From the NCBI RefSeq assembly GCF_000503895.1, contig NC_022997.1, positions 1,694,501 through 1,758,500 on the forward strand: 64,000 nt of DNA. Direction: 5' to 3'. Position numbers and translations under genes: made by a program. Positions 14,952 through 23,683 of the stretch are shown piece by piece (position 1 is the first letter of the stretch; each line of letters opens with the position of its first letter). A model generated the notes under the pieces. The model had not been told where the DNA came from, ran no database searches, and was given only the letters and a program-made list of their open reading frames with translations. The stretch comes from Hyphomicrobium nitrativorans NL23 (lineage in GTDB: Bacteria > Pseudomonadota > Alphaproteobacteria > Rhizobiales > Hyphomicrobiaceae).

Positions 14952-16139
14952 TTATGCCCTTTTTTTTCGGAGCGGCCGTGCCGGACGGGATGCGGCGAGC
15001 GCGGCCTCCAAATCTTCGATCAAGTCTTCCTCCGCTTCGAGGCCGACCGAAAGGCGCAGCAATCCGTCGGTGATACCTGCGGCTTGCCGCGCGTCGGCAT
15101 CCATTCCGGCATGCGTCATCGTTGCGGGATGCGCGACAAGGCTCTCCACACCGCCGAGAGATTCCGCGAGCGTGAAGATCCGCACGGTTTCGACAAAACG
15201 GCGGGCGGCTTCTCCGCCCCCCGCGAGTTCGAAGCTCAACATCGCGCCAAAGCCCGACTGTTGCGCTTTGGCGATGGTGTGACCTGGGTGGGAGGGTAGA
15301 CCGGGATAATGCACGCGCTCCACCGAGGCGCTTTTTGCGAGATGCCGTGCGATGGCGAGCGCCGATTGCTGTTGTTGTGCGATGCGGGGAAAAAGCGTCC
15401 GGATGCCGCGCAGCGTCAGGTACGCATCGAAGGCCGACCCGGTCGTGCCGACGATGTTGGCCCACGCCGCGAAAATGTCGGCCTCGGATTTCTTGGCGCA
15501 CACGACGGCGCCGCCGACAACGTCGGAGTGGCCGTTGAGATACTTCGTCGTGGAATGAATGACGTAGTCGACACCGAGGGCCAGAGGCCTTTGAAGCGCC
15601 GGAGAGAGAAATGTATTGTCGACCGCAATTTTTGCTCCCGCTCTGCGTGCGCGTTCGGCGATTGCGCGAATGTCGACAACGCGCATCAGAGGATTGCTTG
15701 GCGTTTCGATGAAGATCATCGTCGGCGAAGCGGAAAAAGCTTCTTCCATGTGTTCAGGGTTTCCCTGATCGACGAACATCACGTCGAAATGCTTCATGTC
15801 GCGCCGCGCCGAGAGAAGGCGGTGCGTTCCGCCGTAGCAGTCGTGAGGGGCGACCAGAAGGTCGAAGGCGCGGAGTTGGCTTGTCGCGAGGTCTACGGCC
15901 GCCATGCCCGACGACGTGACGACAGCGCCTTCGCCGCCCTCCAATTCCGCCAGCGTTTCGGCCAGGAGCGACCGTGTGGGGTTCGATGTACGGGAGTAGT
16001 CGTGAGTGCCCGCTCGTTCGAATTCCGGGAAGACATATGTCGTGGACAGGTGAATGGGAGGAGCGACTGCGCCAAAACTCGTATCCACGGCGATCCCCTT
16101 GCGCGCCGCGATCGTTCGCGGGTTCCTCGGTTTTGTCAT
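14952..16139 (-). CDS. metB: PLP-dependent Cys/Met metabolism enzyme, cystathionine gamma-synthase type
   Basis: 395 residues, family length. PLP lysine in IHSTTKYLNGHSDVVGG, cofactor loop YSRTSNPTRSLLAETLAELEGG, and EALE-type end (EDLIEDLEAAL). The family includes cystathionine gamma-synthase, beta-lyase and gamma-lyase, which act in transsulfuration between cysteine and methionine. The overall form (SHPGHTIAKAQQSGFGAMLSFEL, ESLGGVESL) is closest to gamma-synthase or gamma-lyase, but the exact reaction cannot be fixed from sequence. Single gene, divergent from the ketopantoate reductase gene across a palindrome. Confidence 0.85.
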   Translation of the reverse strand: MTKPRNPRTIAARKGIAVDTSFGAVAPPIHLSTTYVFPEFERAGTHDYSRTSNPTRSLLAETLAELEGGEGAVVTSSGMAAVDLATSQLRAFDLLVAPHDCYGGTHRLLSARRDMKHFDVMFVDQGNPEHMEEAFSASPTMIFIETPSNPLMRVVDIRAIAERARRAGAKIAVDNTFLSPALQRPLALGVDYVIHSTTKYLNGHSDVVGGAVVCAKKSEADIFAAWANIVGTTGSAFDAYLTLRGIRTLFPRIAQQQQSALAIARHLAKSASVERVHYPGLPSHPGHTIAKAQQSGFGAMLSFELAGGGEAARRFVETVRIFTLAESLGGVESLVAHPATMTHAGMDADARQAAGITDGLLRLSVGLEAEEDLIEDLEAALAASRPARPLRKKRA

Positions 16140-16198
16140 AAACTTGGTTCCAGTTCGGTGCGGCGTCCGGGATTGGTGCCGAGCGGTCGGTTCGATGC

Positions 16199-16217
16199 TA
16201 TATCGTAATGCGATATA
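16199..16217. promoter_or_regulatory. Inverted repeat between divergent genes
   Basis: TATATCG-TAATG-CGATATA is a perfect 7+7 inverted repeat centred in the 159-base gap between the metB-like gene (start 60 bases away) and the ketopantoate reductase gene (82 bases away). Operator-like; the binding protein is unknown. Confidence 0.45.
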
Positions 16218-16298
16218 AACAAGAGGCGCTGTGATCTGGCGGCTGACAACGGAGCCGCAAGGCCGCGGGCCTTCACGCTGGGATGAGGCTTCGTTGGG

Positions 16299-17234
16299 AT
16301 GAGAGTGTTAATTGTCGGTGCCGGAGGGGTAGGCGGCTACATCGGCGCGCGGCTCGTTGCGGCCGGCATGGATGTGATGTTCGTCGTGCGGGAGGCGCGG
16401 CGGGCGCAGCTCGCTGCCCACGGCCTCGTCGTGGAGAGTCCGCTCGGAAATTTCTCCGGTGCTGTTGCGGCCGTGGGTTCGCCGTCTTCCGGCTTTTCGC
16501 CCGATGTCGCCATCGTCGCCTGCAAAGCTCATGCGCTGGATCGCGCGCTCGATGTCGTCGATGCCGGGCGTGGCCCTCATACGCGCATTCTTCCCCTTCT
16601 CAACGGGGTCGCGCACCTCGACGTGTTGCGTCGGAGATTTCCCGATGTGCCGGTGCTCGGCGGGCTTGTTCATGGCGCGCTGACGCTGCGCGAGGACGGT
16701 GTCGTTGCGCATTTGACGCCGTTCTTTTCGGCGATCGTGGGCACTGAAACGGGCGCGCCGGATGCGGTTGCCGAGGAGTTCGTCAGGCGTTTGAGCGCCG
16801 CTCATGTCGATGTCCGCCTCAGTCCGGATATTCGTCAGGACATGTGGAACAAGTTCGTGTTCCTGGCGACGTTTGCAGGAATTACCTGCCTCATGCGCGC
16901 GAGCATCGGCACGATCATGTGTGCGGACGGCGGGGAGGACATAACTCTTCAACTCCTGGACGAATGCCTCGCCGTTTCTCGCGCGGAAGGCTTTGCGCCC
17001 GATGAGGCATCCATGTCGTCTTACAGGCGCGTGCTCACGGAGCCGGGGTCGACGTTCACGTCTTCGATGCTGCGCGACATCCTCAGTGGACACCGCACGG
17101 AAGCCGATCATATTGTTGGCGACATGCTGAGGCGCGCGAGACGGCACCGCATCGATACACCGATGTTGAAGATCGCGCTGGCACATCTGCAATGCTTCGA
17201 GGCTACGGTCAGACACAACGAGCGGACGCTGTAA
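16299..17234 (+). CDS. panE: Ketopantoate reductase family protein (ApbA/PanE)
   Basis: 311 residues. N-terminal Rossmann motif at the very start (VLIVGAGGVGGYIGARL), the family segment IVACKAHALDRAL, the catalytic-Lys region NKFVFLATFAGITCLMRA, and C-terminal helical domain with STFTSSMLRDI. Reduces 2-dehydropantoate to pantoate with NADPH for coenzyme A synthesis, but several paralogues of other function exist in most genomes. The MOSC gene starts 3 bases after its stop. Confidence 0.85.
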   Translation: MRVLIVGAGGVGGYIGARLVAAGMDVMFVVREARRAQLAAHGLVVESPLGNFSGAVAAVGSPSSGFSPDVAIVACKAHALDRALDVVDAGRGPHTRILPLLNGVAHLDVLRRRFPDVPVLGGLVHGALTLREDGVVAHLTPFFSAIVGTETGAPDAVAEEFVRRLSAAHVDVRLSPDIRQDMWNKFVFLATFAGITCLMRASIGTIMCADGGEDITLQLLDECLAVSRAEGFAPDEASMSSYRRVLTEPGSTFTSSMLRDILSGHRTEADHIVGDMLRRARRHRIDTPMLKIALAHLQCFEATVRHNERTL

Positions 17235-17236
17235 CG

Positions 17237-17929
17237 ATGCTTATGCCCACCTCTGCGGATGTGCTGTGCGGCGACATCAGGCCGCTCGGAACAAACGGGC
17301 ACACGAGCGGCATCGCAAAGGAAAGAACGCCGGGACCGTGGCGTATCACGCGAGAGGGGCTCGCGGGCGACGCTCAAGCGGATAAGAAGCATCACGGCGG
17401 CCCGGAGAAGGCGCTCCACCACTACGCGTTCGAGCATTACGAGGCTTGGCGCCGCGAGATCGGAGAGCACCCATTGCTCGCGCAGCCGGGCGCGTTTGGC
17501 GAAAATATCTCAACGACGGCCTGGACGGAGGAGGCGGTTTGCCTCGGCGATGTGATCCGGTTCGGCGGTGCGCTGTTGCAGGTGAGTCAGGGCCGCCAGC
17601 CGTGCTGGAAACTCAACGTTCGTTTCGGGCGGGACGACGTGGCTTACAAGACCCAGGCGTCCGGCCGTACGGGGTGGTATTATCGTGTGCTTGAAGAAGG
17701 CGAAGTGATGCCGGGGGATCGCCTCGTCCATGTGCGGCGGCTACAGCCCGCCTGGCCGATTGCGCGCGTGCTGACGCTGCTCTATCGCGACAAGGATCGC
17801 TACGACGATCTTGCGCAGATGGCTGCGTTGCCCGAGCTTGCGGAGGGATGGCGTCTCCTGGCGGAGCGGCGCATCGCAGCGCGCAAGACTGAGGACTGGG
17901 CGCCGCGGCTGACGGTGCCTGACGTTTAG
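17237..17929 (+). CDS. MOSC domain protein, YiiM-like
   Basis: 230 residues. MOSC core with LAGDAQADKKHHGGPEKALHHYA and the conserved Cys region GRQPCWKLNVRFG, followed by the YiiM-type C-terminal 3-alpha region. MOSC proteins handle the molybdenum cofactor; YiiM-type members are linked to reduction of N-hydroxylated bases and amines. The ATG at 17237 follows the previous stop by two bases, so translation is probably coupled. Confidence 0.85.
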   Translation: MLMPTSADVLCGDIRPLGTNGHTSGIAKERTPGPWRITREGLAGDAQADKKHHGGPEKALHHYAFEHYEAWRREIGEHPLLAQPGAFGENISTTAWTEEAVCLGDVIRFGGALLQVSQGRQPCWKLNVRFGRDDVAYKTQASGRTGWYYRVLEEGEVMPGDRLVHVRRLQPAWPIARVLTLLYRDKDRYDDLAQMAALPELAEGWRLLAERRIAARKTEDWAPRLTVPDV

Positions 17930-17948
17930 GGACCTGCCGTCATCCGCG

Positions 17949-19730
17949 TCACATGTCGTAATAGAAGTAGATCGCAAAGCACGTCGCGATACCGACGATG
18001 ATATTCATCGGAATGCCGACTTTCAGAAAATCCGAAAAGCGGTAGTTGCCCGCGCCATACACCAGCGTATTCGTCTGGTAGCCAATGGGGGTTGCAAAAC
18101 TCGCGCTCGCGCCGAACATCACCGCCACGACGAGCGGGCGCGGATCGATGCCCATCTGAGACGCAATCCCGAGCACGATCGGCGTCATCACCACGGCAAC
18201 GGCATTGTTGGTGATCAGCTCGGTCAGTGTCGACGTCAGGAGATAGACCACAATCAACAGCGCCAGTGGCGACAGGCCGGAGAGGATGGGGCTGATGGCC
18301 GAGACGATCAGGTCGATGGCGCCGGTGCGTTGAAGGCCGACGCCGATGATGAGCATCGAGAAGATCAGAACGAGAATGCCGCCGTCGATTGCGCCCCAAG
18401 CCTCGTCGCTGTCGATGCAGCGCAGAACGAGGATCGCGACCACCGCAAGCATCGCAAGCATGGCGATGTCCATGACATTCAATGCGGCGAGGATGACGAC
18501 GCCGGCGAGCGCCGCGAGGGCGATGGGAGCCTTGGCGCGCCGAAAGGCGCGGCCTGCCGTACGGGTGACGGAGACGAGGAAGCCCTGCTGAGACATCGCG
18601 TCGAGGCCCGAGGCCGGCCCTTCCAGAAGCAGCCTGTCGGCCGGACGAAGGAGGGTGCTTTCCAGGTTCCTGCCCGGGATGTGCTGATGGCGATGGACGC
18701 CCAGCACGCGCACGCCGAAACGGCTGCCGAGCGCCAAATCGGCAATGCGCCGGCCGATGGAGGCTTTCTGCGGTGCGACGACGGCTTCGACAACGATCGG
18801 ATCGGAAGGCATCGGGACGGAGCGGGCGAGGCCGACCCGGAGGGACTTCCTTTCGGCGAGTGTGAGGAGCTCTGACGTCGTTGAGGCGACGATGAGCCGG
18901 TCGCCCTTTTTGAGGATCATCTCCTCAAGGTTCTCGCGCAGAACTTCGCCGCCGCGGTTCACGCCGAGGAGCCGCAGACCGGGAAGTTTGAGCGCGCCGA
19001 TTTCTCCGATCGGCTCCTCCGTGAACGTGCCTTCGTTCAGCACTGTGATCTCCGACAGGAACTCGACCTCGCCATTTTCGAGACCGGCGCTCTCGTCGCG
19101 CCGGTCGGGAAGCAGGAAGCGGCCGAACAGACCCAGGAGCAGCAAGCCCGATATCGCGGTGACGATACCGACAGGGGTGATTTCGAAAATCGAGAACGCT
19201 TCGAGCCCATGTTCCCGCGCGACGCCATCGACGAGAAGATTGGTGGAGGTGCCGATCAGCGTGCATGTCCCGGCAAGGATGGTGACGTACGACACCGGGA
19301 TGAGCAGACGCGTCGATGCGATATCGAACTTGTTCGCGATGCGGATCGCGATGGGAATGAGGATCAGGACAAGCGGTGTGTTGTTGATGAAGCCGCCGAT
19401 GGCGACGATGCCGACCATCAGAGTGACGATGGCGACGGTTGGACTGTCTCCTGAGTAGTCCAGAATTGCGCCGGCTACGCGTTCGAGCACGCCGGTGCGA
19501 ACGAGGGCGCCGGTCAAGACGAACATCGCCGCGATGGTCAGAGGCGCCGGGTTCGAGAAGACCGCGAGGGCTTCGGCGGGCTGAACGAGCCCCAACACGA
19601 CGAAGGCGGCGGCCCCGACCGACGCGGTCACCTCGGGCGGGAAACGCTCGAACAGGAACGCGGCAAATGTCAGGAGGACAATGGCCAGCGCGATGATGGG
19701 CGCATAGCCCGCAATGATGCTTTCGATCAT
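17949..19730 (-). CDS. SLC13 family anion permease with central TrkA-C domains
   Basis: 593 residues. Two halves of membrane helices flank a soluble centre (about residues 200-390) with two TrkA-C-like repeats (EPIGEIGALKLPGLRLLGVNR..., ALGSRFGVRVLGVHR...). The first half has the SNT signature region (FINNTPLVLILIPI and GTSTNLLVDG) and the last has ITNNAVAVVMTPI, both typical of SLC13/DASS carriers. Members move sulfate, dicarboxylates or related anions; the substrate here is not evident. The start at 19730 (MIESIIAG) precedes the first helix; 19787 would add 19 polar residues. Confidence 0.88.
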   Translation of the reverse strand: MIESIIAGYAPIIALAIVLLTFAAFLFERFPPEVTASVGAAAFVVLGLVQPAEALAVFSNPAPLTIAAMFVLTGALVRTGVLERVAGAILDYSGDSPTVAIVTLMVGIVAIGGFINNTPLVLILIPIAIRIANKFDIASTRLLIPVSYVTILAGTCTLIGTSTNLLVDGVAREHGLEAFSIFEITPVGIVTAISGLLLLGLFGRFLLPDRRDESAGLENGEVEFLSEITVLNEGTFTEEPIGEIGALKLPGLRLLGVNRGGEVLRENLEEMILKKGDRLIVASTTSELLTLAERKSLRVGLARSVPMPSDPIVVEAVVAPQKASIGRRIADLALGSRFGVRVLGVHRHQHIPGRNLESTLLRPADRLLLEGPASGLDAMSQQGFLVSVTRTAGRAFRRAKAPIALAALAGVVILAALNVMDIAMLAMLAVVAILVLRCIDSDEAWGAIDGGILVLIFSMLIIGVGLQRTGAIDLIVSAISPILSGLSPLALLIVVYLLTSTLTELITNNAVAVVMTPIVLGIASQMGIDPRPLVVAVMFGASASFATPIGYQTNTLVYGAGNYRFSDFLKVGIPMNIIVGIATCFAIYFYYDM

Positions 19731-19938
19731 GTTCTTCCGAGGTGCTGCGGAGCGGCGATCTATGGCATGGCGCTCCGCGAGCGACAACAGGGCGCCTCAC
19801 CGTCCGGAGTTGCCTGGCATTTGTCTCCCAACGCTGCCGTCCGGGGTCCGCGTTGCATTTCGTATTGTTGCGCTTTGGCACTAGCGCCGACTCAGCCGAG
19901 CGGGTGTCATTGTCTCGTTGGCCGTAAGGAGCTCAGCG

Positions 19939-20112
19939 ATGTCGAAGGGCAAGCATAGCTTCCTCGTGATTGGGTATCCGGTTTGGTATCTCGTCGACCG
20001 ATACCGCGAGCGACAGCGCCGCAAGGTGCTGATGTTGTCGCTTCCACGAGATCACACCGCGCAGGTGATCAACCTCGCAGAGTGGAGGGCGTCGCGGCAA
20101 ATGCCAAACTGA
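19939..20112 (+). CDS. Small hypothetical basic protein
   Basis: 57 residues: a short apolar start (HSFLVIGYPVWYLVDRY), a basic stretch (RERQRRK) and a C-terminus VINLAEWRASRQ. The ATG is preceded by AAGGAG at the right distance (19925-19930). No family recognised. It stands alone between the divergent SLC13 gene and a methyltransferase gene. Confidence 0.55.
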   Translation: MSKGKHSFLVIGYPVWYLVDRYRERQRRKVLMLSLPRDHTAQVINLAEWRASRQMPN

Positions 20113-20260
20113 CGGTTCCGGACCTGCGATACGCAATGCAGACGGCTGGCCCTCAATCGCTTGCGCATGCGCGTTGCTTGCGAGCGTACGGCTTCGAGGT
20201 GCTCATATTCTTTCATGAGCATCGCGATGGTGCGCGTTGGCCGATGCAACCGCGTGCTGG

Positions 20261-20896
20261 ATGAAGACGATGCCTCGCGAAACGACGGTTCGGTTGGCTG
20301 GAGACCGCCTCGTCAGTCCTTCGGCGGAGCGCAACAAGGCACCCATTTCCGGCATTCTTAAAGACGTTCTGCCTCGCGAAGGGTTCGTGCTCGAAATCGG
20401 CAGCGGTACGGGGCAGCATATCGTGCATTTCGCGCGAGAGATGCCGAGCCTCGCCTGGCAGCCGAGCGAGCGCGATGAACCTTCGCTCGCGTCCATCGCG
20501 CATTGGATGGCGACAGCGGATCTTTCGAACGTAAATCCGCCTTTGCGTCTCGATGTCATGGAACAGCCCTGGCCGGTGTCATCGGCCGCGGCCGTCGTCT
20601 CGCTCAACATGATCCATATTGCGCCGTGGTTGGCCGCCGAAGCGCTCATTCGCGGAGCGCGGGATGTTCTGATCCCCGATGGTCTTCTTTTCCTCTACGG
20701 CCCGTTTCGACGCGACGGACGACATACGGCTGACAGCAACGAAGCCTTCGACCGTTCGCTACGGTCGCGCAATCCTGCGTGGGGTGTCCGCGATCTGGAG
20801 GAGGTTGCGCGCACTGCGTCGGTGCACGGCTTTGGCGCGCCCACGATCTATGAGATGCCCGCAAACAATCTCTCGGTCGTGTTTCGTAAGGTTTAA
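20261..20896 (+). CDS. DUF938-type SAM-dependent methyltransferase
   Basis: 211 residues. N-terminal SPSAERNKAPISGILKDVLP and the SAM-binding motif VLEIGSGTGQHIVHFA are typical of the DUF938 family, with SLNMIHIAPW and LFLYGPFRRDGRHTADSN later in the sequence. Substrate unknown. Several in-frame starts exist (20237, 20261, 20270), none with a clear ribosome-binding sequence. Confidence 0.82.
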   Translation: MKTMPRETTVRLAGDRLVSPSAERNKAPISGILKDVLPREGFVLEIGSGTGQHIVHFAREMPSLAWQPSERDEPSLASIAHWMATADLSNVNPPLRLDVMEQPWPVSSAAAVVSLNMIHIAPWLAAEALIRGARDVLIPDGLLFLYGPFRRDGRHTADSNEAFDRSLRSRNPAWGVRDLEEVARTASVHGFGAPTIYEMPANNLSVVFRKV

Positions 20897-20902
20897 AGCG
20901 CG

Positions 20903-21163
20903 TCAGTCGAGCTCCGTCGGATAGCTCAACGTCTCGGGCTGATGGCGAGTGACGTCGCCGTTTGCGTCACGAACGACCATTTCAGCGTCGCGGCTTGCCG
21001 CGATCGCGCGCGCAAAAGCGATGGCATAGGCTCTGCGCCGGAAGCTGCCGGGCGTCAGCGTTCTGCCGCCATGAGTGACGAGCCAAGCGTTTCTCTCGCT
21101 CAACCATCCGACATGGATCTCAGCACGCGGGAACGTGCCCCGATCCGAACGATCCGTGGTCAT
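20903..21163 (-). CDS. DUF2188-like small protein
   Basis: 86 residues. The pattern of Trp/Gly near the start (HVGWLSERNAWLVTHGG), an Ala/Arg-rich helix (RRRAYAIAFARAIAAS) and the ending EMVVRDANGDVTRHQ is like DUF2188 proteins, whose role is unknown. The ATG at 21163 has GAGAGG about 8 bases upstream. Confidence 0.65.
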   Translation of the reverse strand: MTTDRSDRGTFPRAEIHVGWLSERNAWLVTHGGRTLTPGSFRRRAYAIAFARAIAASRDAEMVVRDANGDVTRHQPETLSYPTELD

Positions 21164-21365
21164 TTCGCGGTCCTCTCGGCGTTTTTCCGTTCGGGCGCGC
21201 AGGGTGCGGCGAATGCGTAAACTGCCGGCTTCGAGCCCGAAGGGCTGGGACGCGTGCTCGTGTGTCGCCGCCGAGCATAAGGCATCCCGATCCATAACGG
21301 TTACTTATTTTCGCGAAGTGTCCACCTTGTGACGAGAGCTTAGAAAATTCTTTCTAAATTCGAGC

Positions 21366-22463
21366 TCAGCCGCGATTGCCGTTCTGCGCGCGGTGGCGGA
21401 GCAGGTGGTCCGCCAAGACGAGCGCCATCATCGCCTCGCCGACCGGCACGGCACGAATGCCCACGCAGGGATCATGGCGGCCCTTAGTCACGATCTCCGT
21501 CTCGTTGCCTTCCGAATCGATGGTCTGGCGCGGTGTGAGGATCGAGGACGTCGGCTTGACCGCGAATCTGCAAACGACGGGTTGCCCCGATGAAATTCCA
21601 CCGAGCACGCCGCCGGCATGGTTCGAGAGGAAATGGGGTTTGCCGTCGGCGCCCCTACGGATTTCGTCGGCGTTGGCCTCGCCTGTGAGTTCGGCCGCCG
21701 ACATGCCCGCGCCGATCTCGACGCCTTTGACGGCATTGATGCTCATCATGGCAGACGCAAGATCCTGATCGAGCTTGCCGTACAGCGGTGCGCCGAGGCC
21801 CGCCGGAACGCCCTCCGCCACGACCTCGACGACGGCGCCGATGGAGGAGCCGGATTTGCGCACGTCGTCCAGGTAGCGCTCCCACTCGGGCACGATGCCG
21901 GGATCGGGCGAAAAGAACGGGTTGGAAGCCACCACGTTCCAGTCCCAGCGGGAGCGATCGATTGCAAGCCGACCGATGCGCACAAGTGCGCCTCGGATCA
22001 CGATGCCGGGCCCGAGCACTTTGCGCGCGATGGCACCCGCGGCAACGCGGCTTGCGGTCTCGCGCGCGGAGGAGCGTCCGCCGCCGCGATGATCGCGGAC
22101 GCCGTATTTGCTCCAGTAGGTGAAATCGGCATGGCCCGGGCGGAAGGCGTCCTTGATCTCGCCGTAGTCCTTGCTGCGCTGATCTGTGTTGCGGATCAGG
22201 AGCGAGATCGGCGTGCCCGTCGTCACCTGCTGGCCCTGTGCGTCCGTGACGACGCCTGACAAAATCTCCACCTCATCGGCCTCGCGGCGCTGGGTGGTGA
22301 ACCGGGATTGTCCAGGCTTACGCCGGTCGAGGTCGGTCTGGATGTCTTCGGCCGTGAGCGGGAGGCCTGGTGGGCATCCGTCCACGACGCAGCCGATGGC
22401 AGGCCCGTGGCTTTCGCCCCAGGTCGTCATGCGGAACAAATGGCCGAAGGTGTTGTGTGACAT
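21366..22463 (-). CDS. aroC: Chorismate synthase
   Basis: 365 residues. Converts EPSP to chorismate, the last step of the shikimate pathway, using reduced FMN. Family signatures are present: [27 protein letters not shown] at the N-terminus, [26 protein letters not shown] in the middle and [12 protein letters not shown]-like sequence ([15 protein letters not shown]) later. Single gene with a long upstream gap. Confidence 0.97.
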   Translation of the reverse strand: MSHNTFGHLFRMTTWGESHGPAIGCVVDGCPPGLPLTAEDIQTDLDRRKPGQSRFTTQRREADEVEILSGVVTDAQGQQVTTGTPISLLIRNTDQRSKDYGEIKDAFRPGHADFTYWSKYGVRDHRGGGRSSARETASRVAAGAIARKVLGPGIVIRGALVRIGRLAIDRSRWDWNVVASNPFFSPDPGIVPEWERYLDDVRKSGSSIGAVVEVVAEGVPAGLGAPLYGKLDQDLASAMMSINAVKGVEIGAGMSAAELTGEANADEIRRGADGKPHFLSNHAGGVLGGISSGQPVVCRFAVKPTSSILTPRQTIDSEGNETEIVTKGRHDPCVGIRAVPVGEAMMALVLADHLLRHRAQNGNRG

Positions 22464-23025
22464 GAAAGCCGCTCATGAAGACCGTGGCGCGACCGAGCCC
22501 CGGAGATTCAAAACGATAGCATCCGCAACCTTGTTGCGTGCGGATATGCCGTCTTCTCATAAGTGCCGGACGGGCCCGCAGCAAGGGAGGTTGGCACGCG
22601 GGATTCATTTTGCATGTTCCCGCGACGCAGGTAAGCAGTCATGTGCCCGCGTCGCCGTGCGCCTCCTGCATGAGGCGTTTCGGCGGGAAGAAGAGCCGCC
22701 TAACGGCCGGCTCAATTCCGGGGCGCGTTTTTTCAGCGGATCGTTCCCCTCGGTCTGAGCAACCGTGGACGAGGGATCTGCCACTCAGTTGATGCTTAGG
22801 AGGGAGTCGGAGCGGCCGCTGCTCCGGCTCTCTTTTTTGTTTCGGACGCAAGCTGCGGGAGGCTTCGGAAAAGCGGCGTTGTACTTTGTGGATGTCCGCG
22901 GCACTTGCCGCGGGTCGCCTTGCTCCCGAGCGCTGACGCGCTGTTTTGCGTTACGTACGCAAGCTGGAGCTTGGCTTCGCCAAGACGCTCCCTGGCGCTA
23001 TCGCACCTTTTGAGGGGCGGGCCGG
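22464..23025. other. 562-base intergenic region with an orphan terminator and short repeats
   Basis: No credible protein gene was found on either strand. It holds a strong plus-strand terminator hairpin (22804-22838) with no plus-strand gene upstream. It also holds two related stretches, GTTTCGGACGCAAGCT near 22843 and GTTACGTACGCAAGCT near 22956, that look like copies of a short intergenic repeat. A small inverted repeat (ATCCGCA...TGCGGAT) lies near 22520-22545. An untranslated RNA on the plus strand is possible but unproven. Confidence 0.45.
22804..22838 (+). terminator. Rho-independent terminator without an obvious gene
   Basis: GAGTCGGAGC pairs with GCTCCGGCTC over a 7-base loop (one G-U pair), followed by TCTTTTTT. 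Textbook intrinsic terminator on the plus strand; both neighbouring genes are on the minus strand. Confidence 0.7.
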
Positions 23026-23613
23026 TCAGAGCCAGTGCATCGTTGCATTTGAGAGGATCAGGACGCGATCCTGAGGGCTTTCGAGATCGGGGATACCGAG
23101 CGGATCGAGCGCGAGCAGGTGGCCGCGCAGGCAGCGCGACACGCCGCCGTGGGAGACGACGACGACATCTTCGGTGACCGTGCCGGCCCAGCGTTCGACG
23201 CGCGCTGAAAGGTCGGCGTAACTCTCCCCGCCTTCCGGACGCCAGCGGAACGGATCGGCCTGGCGGGCGGCGAGGCCTTCCGGATCGTACGCTGCAAGAT
23301 CGTCCTGCAGCGTTCCTTCCCACTGGCCGTACGACAGCTCCATGAGGTCGGTGTCGGTCCGGTACCCGTCCGTGGGCAGGTCCAACTCGGCGCGGATGAT
23401 TTCCATCGTTTCGCGCGTCCGCCGAAGCGGGCTGGCGATGAAGCGCGCATTTGCGATGTCGGGCAGGAAAGCCCGCAGCGCGCGGCCGTTCCGCCGCGCC
23501 TGGGCGTGGCCCGTGTCGTTCAACGGGATGTCGCGCTGACCCTGGTAACGCCGGTCGCGGTTCCAGTCCGTCTCGCCGTGGCGGATGAAATAGATCGTGG
23601 GGCTGTCCCGCAT
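23026..23613 (-). CDS. Histidine phosphatase family protein (phosphoglycerate mutase-like)
   Basis: 195 residues. Catalytic RHG motif near the N-terminus (YFIRHGETDWN), second Arg region (ASPLRRTRETMEII), conserved Glu (LMELSYGQWEG) and C-terminal His (VVSHGGVSR). The family includes cofactor-dependent phosphoglycerate mutase, alpha-ribazole phosphatase and broad phosphatases. The short length favours a phosphatase over the glycolytic mutase. Located 70 bases downstream of fabI on the same strand. Confidence 0.88.
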   Translation of the reverse strand: MRDSPTIYFIRHGETDWNRDRRYQGQRDIPLNDTGHAQARRNGRALRAFLPDIANARFIASPLRRTRETMEIIRAELDLPTDGYRTDTDLMELSYGQWEGTLQDDLAAYDPEGLAARQADPFRWRPEGGESYADLSARVERWAGTVTEDVVVVSHGGVSRCLRGHLLALDPLGIPDLESPQDRVLILSNATMHWL

Positions 23614-23683
23614 GGCGCGATCATGGCATCCGTCGGCGCAGCGCGCGAGGCATGAAAATGCCGCGCTCCGGTGTGTGCCGGGT

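Noticed and set aside
16140-16298. Possible SAM-II riboswitch upstream of the metB-like gene
   Set aside because: The pseudoknot consensus was not seen; only the short dyad is present.
22796-23323. Minus-strand open frame between the phosphatase gene and aroC
   Set aside because: Arg/Pro-rich, overlaps the phosphatase gene in another frame, no ribosome-binding sequence or motif.
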